A DNA stretch of 56,446 bases from Aquifex sp964425585 (GTDB lineage Bacteria; Aquificota; Aquificia; Aquificales; Aquificaceae), in the NCBI GenBank assembly GCA_964425585.1, contig CAYRMG010000005.1:1-56446 (forward strand), read 5' to 3'. Both the position numbers and the translations under genes were made by a program. This document shows positions 8,467 through 17,338 of the stretch, piece after piece. Positions within the stretch are counted from its first letter, which is position 1, and every line of letters starts with the position of its first letter. The notes beneath the pieces were generated by a model, which searched no databases, was not told the DNA's origin, and saw only the letters and a program-made list of their open reading frames with translations.

Positions 8467-9444
8467 TCACGATTTTCCGAAAGCTTTCTCCCTCACCCTC
8501 GGGTCTATATACGCAAGGAGGAGGTCCGCTATGAGGTTTCCGACAATCAACATTATTGTTCCTATGTAAAGCCCGCCCATAACGAGAAAAAGGTCCTGGG
8601 AGAGAACCGCATTTAACATAAGCATACCCATTCCGGGCCATCCTACGATTATCTCTATAAGTGCTGCTCCCGATATAAGATTAGCTATTTCGTATCCCAA
8701 AAGTGTCGTAAAAGGATTCATTGCATTTTTAAGAACGTGTTTAAAAAGGGTTATGCTCTTTACACCTTTTGCTTTTAACATCGTTATCATCGGGCTGTGA
8801 AGAACCTCAAGAACCGCACTCCTCACAAGCCTTGTCAGGGCAGCAAGGGAAACAAGCCCGAGGGCAAGCGAGGGAACCAGTAAGTGCTTTAATATGTCAA
8901 TAATCTTTTCTGTAAAGCTCAGCTTTTCAAACTCGGGGCTGTGCACACCCCCTATGGGAAGCACACCCGTTTTTGAGGCAAAAAACAGAAGTATAAAAGC
9001 CAAGAAAAAAGAGGGTATTGAAAAGAATGTATAAGAAAAAGCCTGAATGAGTTTATCAAGAACGCTGTTTTCCTTAAACGCGGCAAGCGTTCCTAAGGGA
9101 ATCGCAAGTATCCAAGCAAATAATGCGGAACTTACCGAAAGGAGCAGGGTATTGGGAATCCTTTCAAGTATTAAGTCAATAACGGGTGCGTGATACTGAA
9201 AAGAATATCCCAGGTCAAAAAGAAGGGCATTTTTTAACCAATAGAAGTATTGAACTATGAGGGGTTTATCAAGTCCGTAAAGTTCTTTAAGTCTTTCTAT
9301 GGTTTCGGGGGATATCTGGGGGTTCAGTTTAAGCTGGTCAAGATAATCCCCGGGTGCAAGCTTTATAATCACAAAGGAAAGAAAGGTAACACCGATAAGG
9401 GTAGGTATCGCCTGAAGAAGCCGAAAGAGGATAAACTTGAGCAT
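8467..9444 (-). CDS. Oligopeptide/dipeptide ABC transporter permease (DppB/OppB type)
   Basis: 325 aa inner-membrane permease with about six membrane helices. The N-terminus (RLLQAIPTLIGVTFLSFV) is the conserved first helix of DppB/OppB proteins, and the BPD_transp_1 domain carries an EAA-type loop near MLKAKGVKSITLFKHVL that contacts the ATPase. It should form a heterodimer with a DppC-like permease and import peptides (or nickel). No DppC, ATPase or binding protein lies nearby; instead it sits between a DUF1232 gene and secG. Its start overlaps the upstream stop as TAATG. Confidence 0.88.
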   Translation of the reverse strand: MLKFILFRLLQAIPTLIGVTFLSFVIIKLAPGDYLDQLKLNPQISPETIERLKELYGLDKPLIVQYFYWLKNALLFDLGYSFQYHAPVIDLILERIPNTLLLSVSSALFAWILAIPLGTLAAFKENSVLDKLIQAFSYTFFSIPSFFLAFILLFFASKTGVLPIGGVHSPEFEKLSFTEKIIDILKHLLVPSLALGLVSLAALTRLVRSAVLEVLHSPMITMLKAKGVKSITLFKHVLKNAMNPFTTLLGYEIANLISGAALIEIIVGWPGMGMLMLNAVLSQDLFLVMGGLYIGTIMLIVGNLIADLLLAYIDPRVREKAFGKS

Positions 9445-9812
9445 TAAAAGTAATTAGCTATGAAGAATTTTGTTTCCTGGAAGTATTTATCTATCTCTTC
9501 CTTGTGTTTTTCCTTTACATACTTGATTACCTTGTAGTCATCCCAGTAGCCGATTATGGGTAGCCAATCGGGTATGCGGTCTTTTTTCTCTATAAAATAC
9601 CAGAGGGCTGCCGTGAAGTCCTCTTTTGCCTCTTTACTCAGTTCAAAGTTCGGGTCGGTAAGTATCCTAAAGAGAAGTTTAGCATCAAGGATTAAGTTCC
9701 TCACGTATTCCATCGTCGGAGGAACTTCCGAGAGCTTTTTTCTAAAGGCTTCCTTAAGCTTATTTATATCCCTGTATTCCTCTCCTTTGAACCTTTCAAG
9801 GTGCTTCTCCAT
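9444..9812 (-). CDS. DUF1232 (YkvA-like) protein
   Basis: 122 aa. The C-terminal half contains ALWYFIEKKDRIPDWLPIIG followed by YWDDYKVI, which fits the DUF1232 pattern (a helix, then P-D-x-I-P-x-x-G-x-x-D-D). Members are small, often membrane-associated proteins of unknown function. It is the first gene of the minus-strand operon to the ModC-like gene. The start codon lies 15 bases from the start of enolase on the other strand, and a TATACT hexamer ends 8 bases before the ATG, so the transcript is probably leaderless. Confidence 0.75.
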   Translation of the reverse strand: MEKHLERFKGEEYRDINKLKEAFRKKLSEVPPTMEYVRNLILDAKLLFRILTDPNFELSKEAKEDFTAALWYFIEKKDRIPDWLPIIGYWDDYKVIKYVKEKHKEEIDKYFQETKFFIANYF

Positions 9813-9827
9813 AGTAAGATAGTATAC
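9813..9827. promoter_or_regulatory. 15-bp divergent promoter region between DUF1232 gene and eno
   Basis: On the minus strand TATACT (plus-strand bases 9821-9826) is followed by 8 bases and then the ATG at 9812. On the plus strand TAAGAT (9815-9820) is followed by 7 bases and the eno ATG. No Shine-Dalgarno sequence fits in the space. Both transcripts would start at or next to the start codon, and their -35 regions would lie in each other's coding sequence. Confidence 0.55.
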
Positions 9828-11120
9828 ATGTCAAGGATTGTAAGGGTTCACGGAAGGGAGGTTCTTGACTCAAGGGGAAATCCCACCGTAGAGGTTGAGG
9901 TTGAGCTTGAAAGCGGAGTAATCGGAAGGGCTATCGTTCCGAGCGGTGCATCAACGGGGGAGAGGGAAGCCCTTGAGCTAAGGGACGGTGACCCGAAGAG
10001 ATACCTCGGAAAGGGAGTTCTTAAGGCTGTTGATAACGTAAACGGTGTCATAGCAAAAGCCTTAAAAGGACTTTCTCCCTTTAATCAGAGGGAGATTGAC
10101 AATATTCTCATAGAGCTTGACGGAACGGAAAACAAAAGCAAGCTGGGAGCTAACGCAATTCTCGGGACAAGCATGGCGGTTGCAAGGGCTTGTGCTAACG
10201 AGCTCGGTATACCCCTTTACGAGTATCTCGGCGGAAAAGTAGGCTACAGACTTCCCGTTCCCCTGATGAACGTTATAAACGGAGGAGCTCATGCGGACAA
10301 CAACCTGGACATACAGGAGTTCATGATTGTTCCCGTATGCGGTGATTCCTTCGGAGAAGCTCTCAGGGCGGGTGTTGAAACGTTTCACCACCTTAAGAAG
10401 ATTCTCAAAGAAAGGGGATACTCAACTAATGTGGGAGATGAAGGGGGATTTGCTCCTAACTTAAACTCCTCGGAAGAAGCCCTTGACCTCCTTATGACCG
10501 CAATAGAAAAGGCGGGATACAAACCGGGAGAGGATATCCTTCTTGCCCTTGATGTAGCATCTTCGGAGTTTTACGAAAACGGAGTTTACAACTTTGAAGG
10601 AAAAACTATGAAAGCGGAGGATATGATAGAGTTTTACGAGAAAATCGTTGATAAATACCCCGTTGTATCAATAGAAGACCCGATGAGTGAAAACGATTGG
10701 GAAGGTTGGAAGCTAATAACCGAAAGACTCGGAAACAGGGTTCAGCTCGTCGGGGACGACCTTTTCACTACAAATCCTAAGATTTTGAGAAAAGGCATAG
10801 AAAACGGCATAGCCAATGCGATACTCGTTAAGCTCAATCAAATCGGAACGGTTTCGGAAACCCTTGACACGGTAATGCTCGCAAAAGAGAGGGGATACTC
10901 CGCAATAATCTCCCACCGCTCGGGAGAAACTGAGGATACCTTTATCTCTCACCTTGCGGTTGCTACAAACGCGGGACAAATAAAAACGGGTTCCGCTTCA
11001 AGAACCGATAGAATAGCCAAATACAATGAGCTTTTAAGAATAGAGGAGAGGCTTGGTGATGGAGCAATTTTCTGGGGAAAGGAGGAGTTCTACAGATTCC
11101 TCTCTCAGGAGAATACTTAA
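9828..11120 (+). CDS. eno: Enolase
   Basis: 430 aa, normal length. Catalyses 2-phosphoglycerate to phosphoenolpyruvate; in an autotroph it serves gluconeogenesis from fixed carbon. The start MSRIVRVHGREVLDSRGNPT is the conserved enolase N-terminus. SIEDPMSENDW, VGDDLFTTN and ISHRSGETED carry metal-binding and catalytic residues. An ATG 27 bases upstream in the same frame is rejected because enolases do not have that extension and it would overlap the divergent gene. Confidence 0.96.
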   Translation: MSRIVRVHGREVLDSRGNPTVEVEVELESGVIGRAIVPSGASTGEREALELRDGDPKRYLGKGVLKAVDNVNGVIAKALKGLSPFNQREIDNILIELDGTENKSKLGANAILGTSMAVARACANELGIPLYEYLGGKVGYRLPVPLMNVINGGAHADNNLDIQEFMIVPVCGDSFGEALRAGVETFHHLKKILKERGYSTNVGDEGGFAPNLNSSEEALDLLMTAIEKAGYKPGEDILLALDVASSEFYENGVYNFEGKTMKAEDMIEFYEKIVDKYPVVSIEDPMSENDWEGWKLITERLGNRVQLVGDDLFTTNPKILRKGIENGIANAILVKLNQIGTVSETLDTVMLAKERGYSAIISHRSGETEDTFISHLAVATNAGQIKTGSASRTDRIAKYNELLRIEERLGDGAIFWGKEEFYRFLSQENT

Positions 11121-11379
11121 GCTTTTTCTCCTTCTTCTTCTCCTAAATACTTTTGTAAACCTATTTATCTCAAAACCGACGGTTTTTGACTTAATAAAGC
11201 TCAGAAATCTTAAAACTAAACTCTCAATGAATATAAAGGCTGAGCTAAAAAAGAGGGAAAAACTGGAAAGTTTATACAATGAACTGAAAAGAAATCCGAA
11301 AGGTGTAAAAGAAAGGTTTATAAGGGAGTATCTGTTTAAGGTAAAGGAAGGGGAGAAAATTATCATAATCAACGAATAA
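11059..11379 (+). CDS. FtsB/DivIC-like septum protein
   Basis: 106 aa. One membrane helix near residues 20-38 (LKLFLLLLLLNTFVNLF), then a coiled coil (KLRNLKTKLSMNIKAELKKR) and a short C-terminal segment ending VKEGEKIIII. This layout and the final lysine-x-glycine-glutamate pattern match the FtsB/DivIC family of bitopic division proteins that bridge FtsL and FtsQ. It overlaps the end of eno by 62 bases; a GAGGAGAGG ribosome-binding site 7 bases before the ATG supports the start. The eno-ftsB order is common in bacteria, which supports the call. Confidence 0.75.
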   Translation: MEQFSGERRSSTDSSLRRILKLFLLLLLLNTFVNLFISKPTVFDLIKLRNLKTKLSMNIKAELKKREKLESLYNELKRNPKGVKERFIREYLFKVKEGEKIIIINE

Positions 11380-12778
11380 CGCTGAGAACCTCGCTGCTTG
11401 TTGTTATGCCCTTGAGTATTTTCTCTATCCCGTCCTCAAGCATTGTTTTGAAACCGAACTTTCTCGCTTCGTTCCTTATTACGTTTGCATCCTGTGTATT
11501 ATTTATCAGTTTTTTTAAGGTATCGTTGAGTTCAAGAACCTCAAATATTCCCGTTCTTCCCCTGTATCCCGTTCCGAGACAGTTCTCACAGCCCCTGCCC
11601 CTGTAAAACACGTAATCTCCCCCTTTGAGTCCGAGCTCTTTTAACTCCTCCTCGTCGGGTGTATAGGGTTCTTTACAGTGTTCGCATATCTTTCTTACAA
11701 GTCTTTGGGCTATCACCCCCTCAAGGGAAGAGGCTATCAGGAAGGGTTCCACACCTAAATCCTTTAGTCTCGTTATAGCGGATGGTGCGTCGTTTGTATG
11801 GACCGTTGATAAAACGAGGTGTCCCGTGAGAGCAGCCTGAACTGCTACCTCCGCGGTTTCGGGGTCTCTGATTTCACCGACCATTATCACATCGGGGTCC
11901 TGTCTTAGGATTGCCCTGAGGCCCTGAGCAAAGGTGAGCCCTACCTTAGGGTTTACCTGTATCTGGCTCACTCCTTTTACTTGATACTCAACTGGGTCTT
12001 CTATCGTTATTATGTTTCTTTTAGGATTCTTTATATGCAGAAGCATTGCGTAAAGGGTTGTTGATTTTCCCGCACCCGTCGGCCCCGTCACGAGAACTAT
12101 GCCGTAAGGTTTCTCCGCCAACCTTTTTACTTTACTTCGGTCTTCTTCCGATAGACCCAGCTCGGAAAGGGTCAGGAGTTTACCCGTTTTCTCAAGAAGT
12201 CTTAAAACAACCCTCTCACCGAATATCGTAGGAACTACGGATACCCTGATATCGTAATCCTTTCTTCCTATCTTTACCCTTATCTTTCCGTCCTGGGGTA
12301 TTCTTTTCTCCGCAACGTTTAACTTGGCCATAACCTTTATGCGTGAAACTACTTCCTGGTATGTCTGGGGAGGTATCTTTAAGTAGTCGTGGAGAACCCC
12401 GTCCATTCTTATCCTTACAACGGTTTCGTCTTCGTAAGGCTCAAAATGAACATCCGAAGCGGATACCGAAGAAGCCTTTATAAGAACCGTATTGACGAGT
12501 TTCACCGCGGGGGAGTTATCCCTATGGAATAAAAGGTCAAAGCCTTCCTCGCTTTCTTCCGATTCGGTCTCAAACTTCAGCTCCTGAGAGCTTAATTTTT
12601 CCTGGACGAGCTTTGCATACTCTTCCGGCTCAACGACCCTCAGCTTAACATCTTTTCCCTTTTTGAAGCGATACTCTTCAACTACAAGGGGGTTGAATCC
12701 CTTCGGAACAACCAGGAGAGCTTCATTTTCACTTTCATACTCAACTATAAAATCCAGGCTTTCACTCAATTCGGACAT
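11369..12778 (-). CDS. gspE: Type II secretion/type IV pilus assembly ATPase (GspE family)
   Basis: 469 aa hexameric ATPase that powers pseudopilus assembly at the inner membrane. Walker A is GPTGAGKSTTLYAML, followed by the Asp box, Walker B (DPDVIMVGEIRD) and His box. A tetracysteine zinc motif, CEHC followed by CENC, sits in the C-terminal third, as in GspE and PilB. The N-terminal domain is short. Because the preceding gene is GspC-like, GspE is a better name than PilB. The two genes overlap by 17 bases. The rest of the T2SS (gspD, gspF-M) is not in the window. Confidence 0.88.
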   Translation of the reverse strand: MSELSESLDFIVEYESENEALLVVPKGFNPLVVEEYRFKKGKDVKLRVVEPEEYAKLVQEKLSSQELKFETESEESEEGFDLLFHRDNSPAVKLVNTVLIKASSVSASDVHFEPYEDETVVRIRMDGVLHDYLKIPPQTYQEVVSRIKVMAKLNVAEKRIPQDGKIRVKIGRKDYDIRVSVVPTIFGERVVLRLLEKTGKLLTLSELGLSEEDRSKVKRLAEKPYGIVLVTGPTGAGKSTTLYAMLLHIKNPKRNIITIEDPVEYQVKGVSQIQVNPKVGLTFAQGLRAILRQDPDVIMVGEIRDPETAEVAVQAALTGHLVLSTVHTNDAPSAITRLKDLGVEPFLIASSLEGVIAQRLVRKICEHCKEPYTPDEEELKELGLKGGDYVFYRGRGCENCLGTGYRGRTGIFEVLELNDTLKKLINNTQDANVIRNEARKFGFKTMLEDGIEKILKGITTSSEVLSVIR

Positions 12779-13550
12779 CTATCTCCTCCCTTTTTCCTCT
12801 TCTGATAAGAACAACTTTTAAGCTGGGCTCGTTTCTAATCATTTGCAGTATCCTGAAGGCATCTTCACCGCTCGTTATGGTCATATTATTTATGGAAACG
12901 AGTATATCTCCCCTCCTTATTCCTAACCTGTAGAATAAGCTCCCGGGCTTTACCCACTCAAATATAAACCCTTTTGTCTTTCCCTCTTTTATGTAGGGAA
13001 CGAGCCTTATCTGGGTGAACATCTTCGCAGGGTCCCTCGTTATACTTTCTATCTCCCTTCTGCTTATTACTATTTCTCTCGTATTGCTTGTATTTTCCGA
13101 ATTTATGGAGAGATTTGTGCCTCCCCTTACGGGTTCAAACTTCAAGGTAAATAACTTTCCTCCCTTTTCAAAGATTGCTTTTTCCCTTTCAACCCTGGCA
13201 AGTCTGTATCCTTTATAACTCTTTCCCTCTTCAACGAATATAATCTTATTCCCCTCTTTTATAAACACACCCTTAAGGGTTTTGGAAAGCATTATTCCCT
13301 TAATTACAAAAGCGGGTCGCAACGGAGTGCCTAAATCCTCACTTTCGGTAATTTCCCTTAATTTCTCCTCCCTATACGCGAAAAACTTTCGTGATTCGGA
13401 TATTAACTCCTCTACAGAAATTCCTTTATTCTCATCAGCTTTCGGAACAAAGAAGGGTTTCAGGGATACCTTGAGGAAAAAAAAGAGGAGTATAAAGCTT
13501 CCTACTGCTCCGAATGCAAATCCTAAGCCGATTCCGTAAACGAGGGGCAT
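12762..13550 (-). CDS. gspC: GspC-like type II secretion protein with PDZ domain
   Basis: 262 aa. One N-terminal membrane anchor (about residues 5-30), a periplasmic linker, a homology region with a short beta-rich part (GVFIKEGNKIIFVEEGKSYK) and a C-terminal PDZ domain (about 180-262) that includes YRLGIRRGDILVSINN. This is the layout of GspC, which links the outer-membrane secretin GspD to the inner-membrane platform. The gene overlaps the end of cobA by 28 bases, has no Shine-Dalgarno sequence and is probably coupled to it or transcribed from within it. Confidence 0.78.
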   Translation of the reverse strand: MPLVYGIGLGFAFGAVGSFILLFFFLKVSLKPFFVPKADENKGISVEELISESRKFFAYREEKLREITESEDLGTPLRPAFVIKGIMLSKTLKGVFIKEGNKIIFVEEGKSYKGYRLARVEREKAIFEKGGKLFTLKFEPVRGGTNLSINSENTSNTREIVISRREIESITRDPAKMFTQIRLVPYIKEGKTKGFIFEWVKPGSLFYRLGIRRGDILVSINNMTITSGEDAFRILQMIRNEPSLKVVLIRRGKREEIDVRIE

Positions 13551-14269
13551 TTAATTAAATCTATACCGACATATTTACCGACTTCCACAACTTTACCCAC
13601 GAGCATAACCGCGGGTGAATTTACAGAAGGAAAATCATCTTCTATTTTTCCGAGGCTTGTAAATGTAATCCTTTGATTTTTTCTCGTGGCATTCTCCACA
13701 AAGGCGACGGGTTCTTCGGGGTCTCTACCCGCTTCCAGGAGTTTTCTGGCTATTTCCTTCCTCTTTTTTACACCCATAAGTATAACCAGGGTATCCACGT
13801 TTTTGTAGTTTTCCCATTTCACCCTTTCGGGCTCGTGTCCGCTCAAAACCGCAAAGGAGGAGGATATTCCCCTGTGGGTCAAGGGTATGTTTGAACACGC
13901 GGAGGCACCGAGAACGGAGGAAATTCCCGGAACAACCTCAACCTCTACCCCTCTCCTGACAAGGTATAGAAGTTCCTCCCCGCCTCTTCCGAATACGAAG
14001 GGGTCTCCTCCCTTGAGTCTCACAACCAGGGGAAAGCTGAGGGCATACTTATATATAAGCTCGTTAATCTCTTCCTGAGAAAGGGCATGTTTTCCCCTTC
14101 TTTTGCCGACGTATACCTTTACCGCATCACTTTTTGAAAGGTCAAGAATTTCCTCGCCCACAAGGGCATCGTAAAGAATTACATCAGCTTCCTTTATAAG
14201 TCTATAGGCCTTTAAGGTAAGAAGTTCGGGGTCTCCGGGACCCGCACCCACCAGATAAACCTTTCCCAT
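13523..14269 (-). CDS. cobA: Uroporphyrinogen-III C-methyltransferase
   Basis: 248 aa SAM-dependent enzyme that methylates uroporphyrinogen III to precorrin-2, the first step to siroheme. The N-terminus MGKVYLVGAGPGDPELLTLK and the sequence VVRLKGGDPFVFGRGGEE are family hallmarks. It is a stand-alone SUMT, without the dehydrogenase/chelatase part of CysG. The ATG at 14269 is chosen over a start 30 bases upstream that would lie inside nirB; only one base separates it from the nirB stop. Co-transcription with the siroheme-dependent nitrite reductase explains its presence here. Confidence 0.93.
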   Translation of the reverse strand: MGKVYLVGAGPGDPELLTLKAYRLIKEADVILYDALVGEEILDLSKSDAVKVYVGKRRGKHALSQEEINELIYKYALSFPLVVRLKGGDPFVFGRGGEELLYLVRRGVEVEVVPGISSVLGASACSNIPLTHRGISSSFAVLSGHEPERVKWENYKNVDTLVILMGVKKRKEIARKLLEAGRDPEEPVAFVENATRKNQRITFTSLGKIEDDFPSVNSPAVMLVGKVVEVGKYVGIDLIKCPSFTESA

Positions 14270-14270
14270 A

Positions 14271-17249
14271 TCAGCAAACCCCCGCCTTAATCTTTGCAAC
14301 TACAATGCCCCTTAATGTATCTGTTCCCACTCTCCTTACGAACTCGGAGAAACTTTCTCCCTCAAGCCTGTTGTTCAGGTAATACTCAATCATGGAAGCA
14401 ACGGTTTCCTTTACCTTACTCAGGGGAACACCCTGAACGAGCTTCTCCCCTTCTCTCTTGGTAGAACCTCCTACAAACAGGTCAACCGCGAGAACGGCTT
14501 TTCCGTTTATCTTCGTCTTTGTTCCGACAAATCCTATATCACCGCAACCGTGCTGTCCGCAACCCTTAGCACAAGCAGACCAGTGCATCCTTATGGGAAT
14601 ATCAAGCTTGAACCTTTCGGTTAGATAATTCGCCACTTCAACCGCATCGCTTTTGTTGGGTATAACCCCGAAGCTACAGGTATCGCTTCCCGCACAGGCT
14701 ATAAGGTGTGTCATAAATGGTGAACTTACCGTTGAGAACTTCTCAAAGAAGGAGTCCGAAAGAAGTTTTTCAAGGTTTTCTTCCGGAACATTCGGTATAT
14801 AAAAGTTCTGGTATACGGATAATCTGAGTTCCCTGCTTCCGTAGAGCCTTGAGAGTTCCGCAGCCCTTCTTAGGTCTTTTGCCTTTATCTTTCCCGCGGG
14901 AACAACCACGCAAACCGCATAGGTTCCGTTTCTCAAGTTAATTATGCCTTCCCTCTCTCCGTATGAATCCACGAGGTCTTCTCCCTTCTCGGGAAGGGCT
15001 TTGTAAAGTCTTTTTTCCATTTCCTCCCTGAAGCGTTCAACACCCCACTCCTTCAAAAGGAAAAACAGTCTGTTTTTACTTCTGTTTTCCCTGTTTCCGT
15101 AGGTAGCGTATATATCAAGAATTACCTTAGTAAAATCGGGAACCTCGTGAGGTTCAACGAATACGTTCATATCCACCGCTTTCACGGGCCCTCCCGAGCC
15201 TATCTTTCCCCCGAGGTAAAGGTTAAAACCGAGCCTTCCGTTTTTCCTTGCGAGGTAAAAGCATATATCGTTAAATAAAGCGTTTATACAATCCCTTTTA
15301 GAGCCCAAAACGGTTACGTTGACCTTTCTGGGCATATCCGCATATTCCTTTTTACCGAGAAATACGTTCGTTACATCCTTTGTGAGTCTTAAAGTATCTA
15401 TAAGGGAATCTTCCGCAAGTCCCGTTAAGGGGTCGCCCGTAACGTTTCTTACGTTGTCCATACCCGTCTGGAGTGTGGTTAATCCTACGCTGTTCAGGGC
15501 ATTAAGTATTTCCGGAATATTTTTGAGCTCCACCCACCTTACCTGAAGCTGTTGTCTTGAGGTTATCTCAACCTCTCCCCTGCAGAACTTTTCGGAGATA
15601 TGGGCAACTACCTTGGCCTGCTCGTAGGTGAGCCTGCCGTTGGGAACCCTTATCCTTATCATGAAGTAGCCCGGTGTGGCTTTTCTGTAAAAGATTCCAT
15701 ACCACTTTAGTCTTACATCCCTGTCATCCTCCGGTATTTTTTCCCAATCTCCTTCCTCAAAGTATCTTTCCATTCTCTTCTTGAATTCCTCATCAAAGGG
15801 ATGGAGTTCCTTCTTTATTACCTCAATCTTGTTAACCCTTTTGGGTTTTTCCTTCACGTATTCCTTCAGTATTTCTTCAACGAGTTCCGCACAGCTACCG
15901 CACGAGGTTGAAGCTTTGGTAAGTGCTTGAATGTCCTCTAAGGTTTTGGCTCCTTTTTCAAGAATTGCTTTTACTATCTCACCTTTCGTTACCGCATTAC
16001 AGTTGCAAACTATATCGGTATCCTTAAGCTCTTTTACTTCAGAAACTTTTTCGGGAACTATATGCTTTATCAGGAAAAAGGGTCTTTCCTCGCTTATATC
16101 CTTTTTGGTTTTTATAAGTTCAAGTATATAGTTGTTACCTTTTATATCTCCGTATAATATAGCTCCGATAACCCTATTATCCTTGATAACCGCCTTTCTG
16201 TATATACCTTTCCCTTGATCCAGGAATGATATAACCTCCTTCCCGTCCCCCTCCTTGAAATCCCCTGCGGAAAAAAGATTTATTCCCGCAACCTTTAGCA
16301 TGGCGTAAGTAATTGAGCCTTCATACTTCTTCTCATTTCCGTGAATTAAGTTATGTGCACACACCTTTACCTGTTCCATTATCGGAGCAACCAGACCGTA
16401 GGTTTTCCCCCTGTGTTCTATGCATTCCCCGACCGCGTAAACATCGCTTGCAGAAGTTTCAAGATAATCGTTAACGAGTATTCCCCTGTTTACCTTCAGC
16501 CCGGAGTTAAGGGCTACATCTACATTCGGTCTTATACCCGTGGCTATAATCACAAAATCCGCTTTTATTTCTTCCCCGTCCGAGAACCTGACTCCCTCCG
16601 CTTTATCCTTCCCAAGAATTTCCTCGGTTTTCTTATTGAGCAGAACCTTAACACCCATTCTCTGGAGGTCATTTCTGAGCAATTCCGAAGCGGTTTTGTC
16701 AAGCTGTTGTTCCATAAGAATGTCAAGTATGTGAACGAGGTAAACCTCAAGCCCTATATCCGCCAGGGCTTTTGCCACCTCTATTCCCAAAAGCCCTCCC
16801 CCTATCACCACCGCTTTTTCCGAAACCCTTGCAAGGTCAAGAATTTTAAAAACATCGTCAAGGGTTCTGTAGGTAAATACACCCTTCTTGTTTACTCCTT
16901 TAATCGGGGGAATGAATGGTTTACTCCCGGTTGCTATAACAACCTTATCGTATCTGTGAATATCCCCGTCCTCCGTTATGAGAAGCTTTTTGTTCGGAAA
17001 TATCCTTTCAACCCTTTTCCCTATCTCAAGCCTTACACCTTTTTCTTCATACCACTGCCATTTCTTTATGTATATCTCCGTGGGTAGCTTTCTTCCCGCA
17101 AGAACATCGGTTATGAGAATCCTGTTGTAGCCTATGTATTTCTCATCTCCGAACACCTGAAGCCTTATTCCCTTTCCATCGGATAAGCGAAGGATTTCCT
17201 CAACGAGTGCGGTTCCCGCTATACCGTTTCCTATAATTGCAATCTTCAT
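14271..17249 (-). CDS. nirB: Nitrite reductase: NirB-type flavin/BFD half fused to a full NirA-type siroheme half
   Basis: 992 aa, longer than usual NirB (about 800-850). Residues 1-400: FAD/NAD(P)H oxidoreductase with GNGIAG near residue 7 and a second dinucleotide fold (VVIGGGLLGIE, about 147). Residues 412-465: BFD-like [2Fe-2S] domain with C415, C417, C450 and C453. Residues 490-992: siroheme reductase containing both ferredoxin-like half-domains (about 525-590 and 767-832), like ferredoxin-nitrite reductase NirA. The siroheme/4Fe-4S cysteines are C852, C858, C893 and C897. It should reduce nitrite to ammonium with six electrons in the cytoplasm. SD GGGAGG lies 6 bases before the ATG. A sigma-54 type promoter precedes it, and cobA follows. 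Confidence 0.9.
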   Translation of the reverse strand: MKIAIIGNGIAGTALVEEILRLSDGKGIRLQVFGDEKYIGYNRILITDVLAGRKLPTEIYIKKWQWYEEKGVRLEIGKRVERIFPNKKLLITEDGDIHRYDKVVIATGSKPFIPPIKGVNKKGVFTYRTLDDVFKILDLARVSEKAVVIGGGLLGIEVAKALADIGLEVYLVHILDILMEQQLDKTASELLRNDLQRMGVKVLLNKKTEEILGKDKAEGVRFSDGEEIKADFVIIATGIRPNVDVALNSGLKVNRGILVNDYLETSASDVYAVGECIEHRGKTYGLVAPIMEQVKVCAHNLIHGNEKKYEGSITYAMLKVAGINLFSAGDFKEGDGKEVISFLDQGKGIYRKAVIKDNRVIGAILYGDIKGNNYILELIKTKKDISEERPFFLIKHIVPEKVSEVKELKDTDIVCNCNAVTKGEIVKAILEKGAKTLEDIQALTKASTSCGSCAELVEEILKEYVKEKPKRVNKIEVIKKELHPFDEEFKKRMERYFEEGDWEKIPEDDRDVRLKWYGIFYRKATPGYFMIRIRVPNGRLTYEQAKVVAHISEKFCRGEVEITSRQQLQVRWVELKNIPEILNALNSVGLTTLQTGMDNVRNVTGDPLTGLAEDSLIDTLRLTKDVTNVFLGKKEYADMPRKVNVTVLGSKRDCINALFNDICFYLARKNGRLGFNLYLGGKIGSGGPVKAVDMNVFVEPHEVPDFTKVILDIYATYGNRENRSKNRLFFLLKEWGVERFREEMEKRLYKALPEKGEDLVDSYGEREGIINLRNGTYAVCVVVPAGKIKAKDLRRAAELSRLYGSRELRLSVYQNFYIPNVPEENLEKLLSDSFFEKFSTVSSPFMTHLIACAGSDTCSFGVIPNKSDAVEVANYLTERFKLDIPIRMHWSACAKGCGQHGCGDIGFVGTKTKINGKAVLAVDLFVGGSTKREGEKLVQGVPLSKVKETVASMIEYYLNNRLEGESFSEFVRRVGTDTLRGIVVAKIKAGVC

Positions 17250-17272
17250 AACCGTCCTCCCAAAAATTTATT

Positions 17273-17288
17273 TGCAAGTTTCGTGCCG
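17273..17288 (-). promoter_or_regulatory. Sigma-54 type -24/-12 promoter for nirB-cobA
   Basis: On the minus strand CGGCAC, five bases, then TTGCA. This differs from the consensus TGGCAC-N5-TTGCA only at the first base. The predicted start near 17262 leaves a 12-base leader that holds the GGGAGG ribosome-binding site. Transcription would need RpoN and an NtrC-type activator. Confidence 0.75.
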
Positions 17289-17338
17289 ATAGAAACTTTC
17301 CTTCCTTTCCTATGCTTTTAAAAATGTTTTGGACAAAA

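Noticed and set aside
8150..8641. 163-residue version of SecG
   Set aside because: The first 63 residues are antisense-like noise inside the upstream permease frame; SecG begins at the hydrophobic MYYALLTL.
9801..9827. Nine-residue N-terminal extension of enolase
   Set aside because: It would lie across the divergent start and is not part of the enolase family start.
16353..17087. 244-aa open frame opposite nirB
   Set aside because: It is a shadow in the antisense frame of a strongly conserved gene, with no recognisable domain.
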